Shown here one piece after another: positions 1 to 52,136 of a stretch of 64,000 bases of DNA (position 1 is its first letter; each line of letters starts with the position of its first letter). The DNA is from Halocaridina rubra (lineage: Eukaryota > Arthropoda > Malacostraca > Decapoda > Atyidae), in NCBI GenBank assembly GCA_037179515.1, contig JAXCGZ010017026.1, positions 1 through 64,000 of the forward strand. Direction: 5' to 3'. Below the pieces are notes generated by a model, which saw only the letters and a program-made list of their open reading frames with translations, made no database searches and had not been told where the DNA came from. A program made the translations under genes and the position numbers.

Positions 1-822
1 ATTATCACTTGTATTATTATTACTGTGATAAATGAGCTGATGGTGGCCCAAAGTGTTTTTCATCTCTCTCTCTCTCTCTCTCTCTCTTGAAGCAGTGGCT
101 CCAGACCAATGGTGCCACATCTAATAAAAACTAAATATGCTGCTCCAGATTTCGTCCACTGAATCAAGGTCCATTATATAAAGGGCTGAGTGTACATATT
201 ACACTTCTAAAATAAAATATTCACAATTATAAGAAATGACTGGATACTCCAACAACATATCAATTATTAATATGACTTTAATCTGTTTTTTCAAATATGA
301 AAGGAAAATCCACGAGGAAAGGAAACCCATCAGGTTAAAAGACATGCAAGACAGAATAAATTGGTACAGCAATATATAACCTCCTATGACAAACATCAGT
401 GATCAAAATTCACACCATCATGATGAGGGCTCAGTTAAATAGTAGAATACATGGGTATGGATCCAGAAAATATTGATGGCAATGGCTGAATAATTAGTTT
501 TTTACAGCATGCAAAAGTGTGACTGTAAGCATATGTTTAAGATTATAAACAGAAATGGAAGAGAGATTTAATTTTTCTATTATGCAGTTTTCTTCCTCTG
601 GTAGTAACCATCCTGCTGGCATTGATGATAAAAGGTAATGTATAGGAAAAAAATATATTTAAAAAGTATACATCTGGGAGTATTTCCTCAGCTTAGATCA
701 GCTGAAAAGTTTAAAAGTGCTATTCTGTATCATAAACATCACTGTTCTCCTCAATAATATGAAAAAAATTTCATATAAAATTCATGGAATATTCAAACCT
801 ACTCCAAATGATATTAATATAT
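1..822. other. AT-rich non-coding sequence, no assigned gene
   Basis: Apart from the CT microsatellite, no transposon or reliable exon was found. Two plus-strand exon-like segments (588-634, 692-830) are noted separately as unproven. Confidence 0.4.
62..87. repeat. (CT)n microsatellite
   Basis: About 13 uninterrupted CT units. Confidence 0.9.
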
Positions 823-882
823 TTAGCGAATAATTAAATTACTCTGACATAATTTAATGTTATAAAATAAAAGGTGAGTGCT
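823..882 (-). CDS. Possible terminal exon of the host gene
   Basis: After a 52-nt putative intron, acceptor tgttgttactag is followed by 19 in-phase codons (STHLLFYNIKLC...) and TAA at 825-823. It is AT-rich and has no clear AATAAA downstream, so the true 3' end may lie outside the window. Confidence 0.22.
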   Translation of the reverse strand, partial: STHLLFYNIKLCQSNLIIR

Positions 883-934
883 CTAGTAACAACAAATAGA
901 AAACTAAAGTACATGAAAATCACCTATCTTTTAC

Positions 935-33862
<32,928 letters not shown>

Positions 33863-33940
33863 CTGAAAAATGAAGATGCATTCAAAATAGTAACATTCAA
33901 ACTCAAATTTTTCAGCTCATAATCCTACAAAGAAATGAAA

Positions 33941-34203
<263 letters not shown>

Positions 34204-34543
34204 CAGTGATCCCCCTCTGTATCGCGTTTCTTGGTTTGCGTTTTCACTGTATCGCGGTTTTTTTTTAGGCAAATTATTATTGTAAATACCTATGTACATG
34301 AGCATGTCATGTAATGACCACTTCATTCACCGTAATTTTATCTATCACTTTCATATAAATTTACGTTGCATGCTGTTATTTATGAAGTAAAGGGTGGTTT
34401 GTTAACAGTACAGGGAGGGTTTATACAGTGTAAACGTAAAAATAAATTAAAATATCTATGTACATATAGGCTGATCCTACTTCGCGGTTTTCCTGTCTCG
34501 CGCCGGGTCCCGGAACCGAACTACCGCAATAATGGGGGGATCA

Positions 34544-34546
<3 letters not shown>
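34204..34546 (+). mobile_element. Tigger-derived MITE E2, 343 bp
   Basis: Termini CAGTGATCCCCCTCTGTATC and, read inward, CAGTGATCCCCCCATTATTG; the first 12 bases are identical. It keeps only the E1-type ends, including gtaaagggtgg and acagggagggtttatacag. (TA)n lies on both sides. Confidence 0.88.

Positions 34547-34626
<80 letters not shown>
34547..34626. repeat. (TA)n between E2 and E3
   Basis: About 40 TA units joining the right end of E2 to the corresponding end of inverted E3. Confidence 0.96.
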
Positions 34627-34629
<3 letters not shown>

Positions 34630-36081
34630 TGTTGCCTCACTTATCGCGGTAGTTCAGTTCCGGGACCCGGCGCGAACCCGGAAATCCGCGGAGTAGAGAT
34701 CAGCCTATATGTACATAGATATTTTAATGTATTTTTACGTTTACACTGTATAAACCCTCCCTGTACTGTTAAAAAAACACCCTTTACATTATAAATAACA
34801 GCAAACAACGTAATTTTTTTTATGAAAGTGATAGGAAAACTTACCATGAATGAGGTGATTATGACTTGACATTAATAGGTTCCAGATTTAACAATAATTT
34901 TTACGTTTTCGTAAAATAGCGGCCGACATCCACAAACTTTTTTCCTTCTCTCAACATATCTAAGAGTTTCACTTTATCTACAATGGTTAACATTTTCCTT
35001 TGCCGCTTAGGCTCACTACAAGAAGCCTTAGAAGATGAAGGATACTTGGGAGGCATTGCAAAGGTTAAAATATGCGAGTAAAAAAATTACAAGCAAAAAT
35101 ATTAATAATAATAAGCACAAAATGAATGGCGCACACGAGTGAGGCGAGACAATGGAAGATGGTGGAAGCCTTTGTCCGAAACGCTGATAGCGGTATCGTA
35201 TTTTACATGTTGCAATACTGTTAGTATTTATGTTTTTTACTATTTTTTACTGTTATATTATTCTTAGGCTAAGAAATAGTTTTTTTTTATCAATAAAATC
35301 ATGAAACTACTGGAAATATAAATATATTGCTAGCTCACGTTGCTTCGACCCCAATACATTGTACGCTATCGAACACAAGCAAAACGTGAGTTAAACTGAA
35401 CGAGTCTTTGCCCAAAACGCTGATAGCGGTATCGTATTTTACATGTTGCAATACTGTTAGTATTTATGTTTTTTACTATTTTTTACTGTTTAATTATTCT
35501 TAGGCTAATAAATACGTTTTTTTATCAATAACATCATGAAACTACTGGAAATATAAATATATATGCTAGGTCACGTAGCTGCGACCCCAATACATTGTAC
35601 GCTATCGAACACTATTTCATATGATGCAATACTGTGAGTTATACTGTACGTACGTATATCATTCAGTTATTAGTACAATGTATATTAATTTAAAATTCAT
35701 CTACTTATTTGATGATTGTACAAAATCTATTGTATTTATTCACTGTAATTTGGACCAAATATTCCTTTTGTAAAGATTATACTGTACTTTTCAAAAGAGG
35801 TGGTCATGGAAATGTATCTATCTATCTATCTATTTATCTACATTTGTTTTTTACTATTTTTTACTGTTTTATTATTTGTAGGCTGGGAAATAATTTTTTT
35901 TTATCAATTAGATAATGAAATATGTTTTTTTCAATAAAAAATAAATTAAAATACTGATTTTTTTTTTAATATTTTAATATTTTTGCATATACCCATGAAA
36001 TAAAATAATAATTTATCCAAAAAAAAACCGCGATAGAGTGAGAAAGCGAACCAGGAAGCGCGAATAACTGGGGTAACACTG
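34627..36081 (-). mobile_element. Deleted Tigger derivative E3, deletion type B
   Basis: Minus-strand 5' terminus at 36081 (CAGTGTTACCCCAGTTATTC), 3' terminus at 34627. It retains the promoter region and first codons of the transposase (MPPK... at about 35058 to 34915). There it jumps from gatgtcggccgctatttt to 3' sequence acg. The same junction occurs in E7 and E8. The subterminal block with ctgatagcggtatcgtattt is present twice. Confidence 0.87.
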
Positions 36082-39284
<3,203 letters not shown>

Positions 39285-39288
39285 TATA

Positions 39289-39688
39289 CAGTCAACTCGC
39301 TTTTTACTCATTGCTATAATATGCGAAATTAGAAAAACGCCTCCAAAAAATAATAGTAAAAAAATACGAAATGTGCGAGCTAAGCACGTGAGCGTGAGAA
39401 AAAGCGAAAAAAATGGTTGTTTAGTAACTAAGCGACTGCCTCTGAGGCAGTTTCCCACCATGCTGCCATGTGCTTCAGTTTCTCTTCACCTAGTATTAAC
39501 CCCAACAACAACCAGTGGTTTGCTCTCCCCCCTCCTCCTCCTCTTCTCCTCCCTCTCCTACCACTTAAGTCTCCTCCTCCTTCTCCTACCGCTTACGTCA
39601 TCTTTGTTTACGTTTGCAGATAAGGGTTCGTTAATTTTTTTGTTGTTGTACAGTATTTATTGTAAATCTGTATATCTTTTATAATGTA
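39289..39688 (+). mobile_element. D-family element D2, left part, cut by Tigger E6
   Basis: Starts cagtcaactcgctttttac and contains gtaactaagcgactgcctc and catgctgccatgtgcttcag, as in D3. The E6 terminus begins at a TA (39687-39688) where D3 continues with ctgtacactatttg. Confidence 0.6.
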
Positions 39689-40599
39689 CAGTAATCCCTC
39701 GCTATATCGTGGTTCACCTATCGCGGATTCACTGTATCGCATTTTTTTTTGGCGAGTTTCTTTTTTTTTCTGGGTATATGCGAAAATATTAAACTTTTAA
39801 GAAATAAAATTTTCCAGTATTTTCACTATTTTATTGAAACCAGAACTTTTCATTATTTTATTGATACAAAAATATATTTCCAAGCCTAAGAATAATAAAA
39901 CAGTAAGAAATAGTAAAAAAAAAACATAAATTTTAACATGTAAATCTGCACCACAGAAAGTACGATACCGGTATCAGCGTTTCGGAAAATCCAAAGTGTC
40001 ACACCTACGTGAGCTAGCATATATTAAAATTTCCAGTAGCTTCATTATTTTATTGATTTAAAATATGCATTTCTTAGCCTAAGAATAATAAAACAGTAAA
40101 AAACATAAATAATCACAGCATTACACCATGTAAAATAAGATACCGGTATCAGCGTTTCGGAAAACGAAAAGGGTCGCACCTACGTGAGCTAGTACATATT
40201 GAAATTTTCATTATTTCATTGATGAAATAAGTATTTCCTAGCCTAAGAGTAATAAAACAGTAAAAAATAGTAAAAAACAAATTTAAACATATACACTCAG
40301 AGTATTGCACCATGTGAAATACTGTACGATAGCATACACTGTATTGGCGTCTTGGAAAACGCAAAGGCTCGCACCTACATGAGATAGTTCATGAAATGCT
40401 ACTGGCTGAAAGGGTGGGAGACCATGAATCACAGAATTGTTTTTCTGTATGTTCTGTATCACGGGATCTTATTGGCGTTTTGACTGAAGTTTGGTTCTCC
40501 CACCATCTTCCATTGTCTTGCCTAACTCGTTCAATCTAACTGACATGTGCACAGTTCGCGTTATGCTTATTAATATGTTATGCTTCAGGGGTTGGGTTT

Positions 40600-41145
40600 T
40601 TTTTATAACAGTCTCCTATGCCTCACAAGGCCCCTATTTAATTTCAAGCGGCTCTTGCAGATCTTCTTTAACGTGTGATTTACAAGAGATTTCCCCTACT
40701 GGGGAAGCATCAGTATCATTTCCTTTGCCTTAACAGACTCTTTAATTTCAAGCGGCTTCTGCAGATCTTCTTTAAAGTGTGATTTACAATATTTCCTCTA
40801 CTGGGGGAGCATCAGTATCGTTTCCTTTGCCTCAACAGACTCCTCTTTAATTCAAGCGTCTTCTGCATGTATTCTTTAACATGTGATTTAAGAGATTTCC
40901 TCTACTGGGGGAGCACTAGTGTCATTTTAACAGTTTTCAATGCCATCCCCCTCCATCATAGAAGGAGAAAGAACACAATTGGTTTCTGAAGACTGACCTG
41001 AATTGAGACCAGTTTGTACAAAGTACAAAGTACTATTGTATTTCAAAACATCACTGATAGGATACTTGGCCTCTCCACTTCAATATTTTTCATAGTGATC
41101 AAAAGTTTTCCTACATACTGTATATTCAATTCACTTCGTAACTGA
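40600..41145 (-). pseudogene. Captured coding-like repeats inside Tigger E6
   Basis: On the minus strand three units of about 117 bp (40630-40935) read as related peptides such as DTDASPVGEISCKSHVKEDL followed by QEPLEIK; the second and third units have stops or small deletions. The same frame upstream reads TGLNSGQSSETNCVLSPSMM. The glutamate/lysine-rich repeated peptide does not belong to Tigger proteins. It is opposite in direction to the transposase. The source gene was not identified; capture is inference. Confidence 0.5.
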
Positions 41146-41270
41146 GCCACAAGGAAATCGAAGAACCAGGCCTTACACTCGAACATCTGGCAGCCCTGTA
41201 TGAACACATAATAGCACTCCAACAACTCTTACAAGAACATGATGATAATATGGTTCGTTCACGGTAAACT
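41146..41270 (+). pseudogene. Tigger transposase C-terminal remnant
   Basis: Encodes EEPGLTLEHLAALYEH and LQQLLQEHDDNMVRS, aligning with codons of the intact transposase at 26.78-26.88 kb. Confidence 0.8.
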
Positions 41271-41487
41271 TACCTATCACTTTCATATACAAAAAAATAT
41301 AAATTTATGCTTGCACGCTGTTATTAATAAAGTAAAGGGTGGTTTATTATCAGTACAGGGAGGGTTTATACAGTAAACGTAAAAATAAATGTAAAATACC
41401 TATGTACATATAGGGTATCCGACTTCACGGAAATACACCTATCGCGGTCGGTCCCGGAACCGAACCCCTGCGATCAACGAGGGATCA

Positions 41488-41602
<115 letters not shown>

Positions 41603-41829
41603 CTCACCTCTTGGAACAACGCGAAGATAGGTTCTCAGAAAGTGACGTGTAATGTAAAATTCATGTAATGCTACCAGTCATTTACCATAAGAAACAATGA
41701 CAAAAAGCATATATACGATCCACAACCGTACATAAACACACTATGCCAAAGATATAAGGTAAATAAAACATATTTTATAAGTACATAACAAAGCTGAAAG
41801 ACCTGTAGTTATTTATATTAATATACAAA
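41603..41829 (-). mobile_element. D-family fragment D4
   Basis: Inverted relative to D1 and D3: reads ctcacctcttggaacaacgc, then gataggttctc, cataagaaacaatg and cctgtagttatttatatt. It is cut by Tigger E7. Confidence 0.6.
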
Positions 41830-43309
41830 TTAGTGCTCCCCCCCATACCGCAGTAGTTTGGTTCCGGGACCTGGCGCGAACAAGGAAATCCGTGGAGTAG
41901 GATCAGCCTATATGTACATATATATTTTAATATATTTTTACGCTTACACTGTATAAACCCTCCCTGTAGTGTTAAAAAAACACCCTCTACATTATAAATA
42001 ACAGCAAGCAATGTAATTTTTTATGAAAGTGAAAGGAATACTTACCGTGAATGAGGTGATGATGACTTGACATAAATAGGTACAGTATTTTACAGTAATT
42101 TTTACATTTACGTAAAATAGCGGCCGACATCCACAAACTTTTTTCCTTCTTTCAACATATCTAATAGTTTCACTTTATCTACAATGGTTAACATTTTCCT
42201 TTGCCGCTTAGGCTCACTACATGAAGCCTTAGAAGATGAAGGATGCTTGGGAGGCATTGCAAAGGTTAAAATATGCGAGTAAAAAAATCACAAGCAAAAC
42301 ATATTAATAATAATAAGCACAACGTGAATGGCGCACACGAGTGAGGCGAGACAATGGAAGATGGTGGAAGCCTTTGTCCGAAACGCTGATAGCGGTATCG
42401 TATTTTACATGTTGCAATACTGTTAGTATTTATGTTTTTTACTATTTTTTACTTTTATTATTCTTAGGCTACGAAATACGTTTTTTTATCAATAAAATCA
42501 TGAAACTACTGGAAATATAAATATATATGTTAGCTCACGTAGCTGCGACCCCAATACATTGTACGCTATCGAACACAAGCAAAACGTTTAATAACCACAA
42601 CATGAACGGCGCACATGTGAGTTAGACTGAACGAGTCTTTGTCTGAAACGCTGATAGCGGTACCGTATTTTACATGTTGCAATACTGTTAGTATTTATGT
42701 TTTTTACTATTTTTTAATGTTTTATCATTCTTAAGCTAATAAATACATTTTTTTATCAATAAAATCATGAACCTACTTGAAATATAAATATATATGCTAG
42801 CTCACGTAGCTGCGACCCCAATACATTGTACGCTATCAAACACTATTTCGCATGCCACAATAATGTGAGCTGTACTGTATGTACGTATATCATTCAGTTA
42901 TTAGTACAATGTATATTAATTTAAAATTCATTTACTTATTTGATGATTGTACAAAATCTATTGTATTTATTCATTGTAATTTGGACCAAATATTCCTTTT
43001 GTAAAGATTATACTGTACTTTTCAAAAGAGCTGGTCAATAAACGTATCTATCTATCTATCTATCTAAATTTATGTTTTTTACTATTTTTTACTGTTTTAT
43101 TATTCGTAGGCTGGGAAATAAATTATTTTTATCAATTAGATAAAGAAATAGGTTTTTTTTTTCAATAAAAAAATTTAAATACTGAGAATTTTTTTTTTTA
43201 ATATTTAAATATTTTTGCATATACCCATAAAATAAAATAATAATTTATAAAAAAAAAATCGCGATACAGTGAGAACGCGAACCAAGAAACGCGAATAACC
43301 GGGGGAACA

Positions 43310-43312
<3 letters not shown>
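41830..43312 (-). mobile_element. Deleted Tigger derivative E7, deletion type B
   Basis: 5' terminus at 43312 (CAGTGTTCCCCCGGTTATTC), 3' end degraded (agtgctcccccc). Same internal junction as E3 near 42120 (gtaaaatagcggccgacatc). First transposase codons at 42258 to 42125. Confidence 0.85.

Positions 43313-43395
<83 letters not shown>
43313..43395. repeat. (TA)n between E7 and D3
   Basis: About 41 TA units with one slip. Confidence 0.95.

Positions 43396-45978
<2,583 letters not shown>

Positions 45979-46072
<94 letters not shown>
45979..46072. repeat. (TA)n between E8 and E9
   Basis: About 46 TA units. Confidence 0.96.
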
Positions 46073-48193
<2,121 letters not shown>

Positions 48194-48279
48194 TATGTAT
48201 ATATTTTGCTTTACATGCTTTAGCCCGCCAGCTTAATACCTGTCAAAACGTATATATTTTGCATGAGATCTTGCTATTC

Positions 48280-48445
48280 CTGGGGACCACAACTTTGCAG
48301 TGTTAGAAAAATCGACTTAGGAAGTAAAAAACCCATTTTCGAGCCCCCCAAATGTTGTTATGGAGGCATCCAGCCTTAATTCCGCACCTCAACCCTGTCT
48401 GTGTCCACCCTCATTCGAATAGGGATTACTTTTGACAAATGAAAA
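48280..48445 (+). mobile_element. tRNA-derived SINE, family S copy 3
   Basis: Decayed head (attttcgagcccc at the B box), then ggaggcatccagccttaat, ctgtctgtgtccaccctcat and tcgaatagggatta, shared with copies 2 and 4. Confidence 0.55.
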
Positions 48446-49496
48446 TGGAAACACAAATTTTTTGCAACTTCCTGTTCAGCAGATTTACTTACTAAACCTC
48501 AGGGGTGAGAGGACATTTTTATTAGAACACTCCCAAAAAATGACGAATTGCTCAACAGAAGCGAGGATGAAATTCAATCATCTTCAAACATTTTCTGCAT
48601 TACATACGACTGGACCTAATAAACTTAACATTACATGAGTTTGAAATACTTTCAACAATGATGACCCAATAAATACCACAAAACCACAATTTATGGTGCT
48701 TTTGGAAAAAAGTACAAGTTTCTTTTATTGCAGTTCTACAAAACTATCTGAGGCATCTCAAACATCTGCAGTTATGATATCTGAGAATACATATCAATTA
48801 AAGAATAACAGTCTTCTCCAAAGACGGAAGAAAAATGCAACTAAGTATTTAAAAGAATAAAATGCAATCACATGAAAAAATTACCTATCTTCCCTATATT
48901 CCATAATCTAGATTCATACTGATATTGATAGGTATTACTATAAAAGAGTATCATGAACAGCCTCAATTACCTCACATTCAGAGAATGAATATAATGAGTA
49001 TTTGTTTGAGATTGTAGACAAAATAACATTGGCACTGTGAACATATGAAATATTTTAATTTTCTACTATTGATGAACGGTTTTATCGCGATGTGCATAGC
49101 TGATAATGAATGAAGTGAGACACATTCAAACTGTTCTGCTGTGACACTGAAGAGGTTAAATCTGATTTTCTCAAAAAACATGGAAAAAAAATTAATATTG
49201 TACTTCTACTGTCAATAACAAAAGAAATACCGGTACAATGTTACACTTTTAAATCTATCACAGTAAATGCAATATCGTTATTGATACATTGTATGAATAA
49301 ATTTAATACAAAGCAATATATTGTTTTAAATATGAACAAAAAATGTGCTCGAAAACAATGAAATAAAAACAGCTTTACCAACTCCATATACCGAATATAT
49401 GTTATGCTCATAAACTGCCAGTACTGTATTAAAGATGTTAATGGTTAGGCTAGATTAAGTTAGTTATGGAATTTGCTTTGAGACATGAATAAAAAT
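48446..49496. other. Unassigned intergenic or intronic sequence
   Basis: AT-rich with no motif, transposon or exon recognised; short plus-strand frames have no support. Confidence 0.4.
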
Positions 49497-49793
49497 AATA
49501 ATTCATAGAGTACTTGCACATGCATTAACACATTTTTCTATTAATTTTGCTAAAGGGTCATGCCATTTGAAATCATCAAGACACACTCAGATAACCTATT
49601 CAGAATTCTATGAACAACAGATGCTACTTTTGCACAATGGGAACCATGTTTACAAAGTAGAAATAAATTTTACAAAGTAGAAATAAATTTTATTTCCATT
49701 TTTGGAGGAAAATAAATATGGGTTTCTCATGTTAACGTAGTGGAAACAAAACCGAAAAGTGTATATGTGGATCTTTGTTACTATGCACAAAGT
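49497..49793 (+). repeat. Dispersed repeat U, uninterrupted copy
   Basis: About 300 bp present in reverse orientation at 59289-59480 plus 60331-60398. The region tcaagacacactcagataac is the empty site for the CR1-like LINE C2. Confidence 0.8.
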
Positions 49794-49984
49794 GGTTCAG
49801 AAATAATTACAGTCAATATCATGTGTCAGCTTAAGATTACAGGTTATCAATACTGTATTGTCATCACCGGGATTAAAATGATATTTAGATTTTGTAATCT
49901 ATCACAGAGCAAGACTGACTTTGATTTTATGGGTAAAGTTTATAAAGTTTTATTGGTTGCCCAATACATATTTCTAATCACAAT

Positions 49985-50145
49985 AACACAGCGGATAGAG
50001 CACACAACTTTAGAAATGACAAACCAATAATTGGGCCAAACAAAAATAGTTAGGAAGGCATTCAACCTGAATCCCCAGTTAAAACCTGTCTGTGCCCACT
50101 CCCATAATGGGAATTCATAGTGACACATAAAAGGCAGACACTTTG
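49985..50145 (+). mobile_element. tRNA-derived SINE, family S copy 4
   Basis: Head cggatagagcacacaacttt, then gttaggaaggcattcaacct, ctgtctgtgcccactcccat and gggaattcatagtgacac. Confidence 0.6.
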
Positions 50146-50443
50146 TGGATGTACTGGTAAGTTGCATCCACTTAGCCAGAAACCACTGCAATGCACAAGT
50201 GTCTCTAGCAGAGAATTGTTAGTAACTGATAGTCACGATAATACCAAACAAGCAGTATTTGGAAGAATATGAAGTATCTTACTGAAAGTACTAATATTGA
50301 TTACTTTTTACTTGCTGTTGCTGACTTATACCTCATTTAGATCTTGAAAGGAAGAGTAATTCTAGGGTGCTCTTAGGTTATATACATTAAATAGGCAAGT
50401 AACCTAAATCTAACTTAACCAGAGCTAACTTTTCTTTCTAATG

Positions 50444-50740
50444 AGTGTGACTCCAGGACGAACAAAGATAATTGCCCTAATCGGGCTTGGGTACAAAGAA
50501 AACATAAAGCAAAGAGAAACAGAGGCGAGGAGTGTTATGACTTGTCAGTTGTGAAGGGATAATAAGAGATGTCTAACGAATATCAAAGAGTATTTGGTGT
50601 TGAATATAGGCATAGAGAAAGAACTGTAACTGAAGGAAGACTTAACATCGAGCTGTCCTGAACAGTCCTATTCAAGTCCAAAACACCTTCAGTTGTAGTA
50701 CTGCAATGGGCAACTATCGCCCTGGTAAATTATTCATATT
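50444..50740 (-). mobile_element. Coding-free LINE-tail element H2
   Basis: Minus strand: aagtcttccttcag, ttctctatgcctatattcaa, aactgacaagtcataacac and ttgttcgtcctggagtcac. It aligns from end to end with H1 at 30.3 kb. Confidence 0.55.
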
Positions 50741-51936
50741 TAAAAGAGAATTCACCTAATTTAATCCAACCTAACCAATCCCAACAATTTACAAGGTCAT
50801 TTAACTTTGCACAGGATTCCGGAGGTCATTCATCATTACACAATCCCCTTAGTCACATTGGTATAGACCCATTGTTTCAGCTATTACAATTCCAATTGGC
50901 CAGTCACTCATTCCATGATTTCAACAATCTATCCTAATCCCTCCAGTCACCACAATTAGAAGTGGTACATAATTGAAACTTACAGTAAGTATATATGTAG
51001 TAAAGTGAGCTAAGAATGGTTTGATTAGGTTAGTTATATTTGGATTAACTAGAACATAGAAGGTTATTATATCAGTTTACATCCGACTGGGTCTAGATTA
51101 CAGTAGTTTATAATGAAATGGGTTATTTTCTCATGCATTATCATGAAATATATTTTACTGTGAATTATTTCAGATGGAAATGACACGTTTTGCCAGGGAA
51201 TAACAGATGCAGCAAAATAGAATAAATGACTAAAACTCAAAATCATTGCAATCCCAGAACATTACAATTGTTCTAACATGCTTAATATTGCACTTAAGTT
51301 AAATTTATATGGAGTTATGGTAAAGATCCGTTTTATGCACCCCTTACATAGCCTACCCGAGTAATCAACATTACCACCACTTCTTAAAATATATCACATG
51401 AATGAGGTTTGGTTAGTGTGGGCTAATTAAATTAGGTTATTAAAGTAAACACCACCGCCCATCAAATATGCAAATACTAAAATGTCGTATCAAATGCGAA
51501 TACTTGAGGAAAATCATAAAAAAATTATATTTACGGTTGCTTTTGCGGTAAAGTTGATGCGATTTTCAACTTTGCCTCAGATTACAATTATATAACCTAA
51601 GCTGAAAGTCGTGAAACTTTAAAATATCGAGCAATTCTGGACATCTGTTGACTTAAACTGACATGTTAATACAGCAATTCTTGACATCCGATGGGTTAAA
51701 TGGGGGAATCATCCCAGAATTTACAATTTTATAATTCAAGATCTCAGGGGTCGACTACTATCAAGCCGAATTTTAACATTATTAGGCCCAATGAGTACCA
51801 GTAAAAACATAAAAAAAAAAAAACTTTAAAATTCAAATATCTTAATTCTAGAAAAATTAGTAGGGCCATAAGAATGCTCTGAATAAGCTTTAGAAAGGTA
51901 CAAAGTAACTCAAGGAGGGGTGACTGTAACAAACAT
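50741..51936. other. Unassigned sequence upstream of the host gene
   Basis: Several degenerate TTAGG/CCTAA-like words (50750-50800, 51020-51060, 51405-51445). Otherwise unrecognised. Confidence 0.4.
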
Positions 51937-51998
51937 ACCAACATAGTAGCAGTAGCAGCATAACAAACATAACAACATGGACGCCTCAGTGTTGTTGT
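51937..51998 (-). promoter_or_regulatory. Possible untranslated first-exon end of the host gene
   Basis: On the minus strand gctactgctactatgttg is followed by a consensus donor gtatgt, immediately beside the hAT insertion at 51999. It would fit a leader exon spliced to the acceptor at 33863, but there is no direct evidence. Confidence 0.15.
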
Positions 51999-52136
51999 CA
52001 GTGCTGCCAGGTCAAGCTGTCAAAAATTCCCTAGATTCGCTTACAAAATTTCCCTATTTAGCTCAAAATTTCCCCGTTATAGATACATATACAAGGAATA
52101 TTTCAATACTTTTTTTACTTTTTGTGGTTTTATCTT

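Noticed and set aside
588..830. Plus-strand exon-like segments 588-634 (FSSSGSNHPAGIDDK) and 692-830
   Set aside because: They have splice-like borders and a compatible phase, but are AT-rich, have no recognised protein and run antisense to the host gene; not enough support to list as exons.
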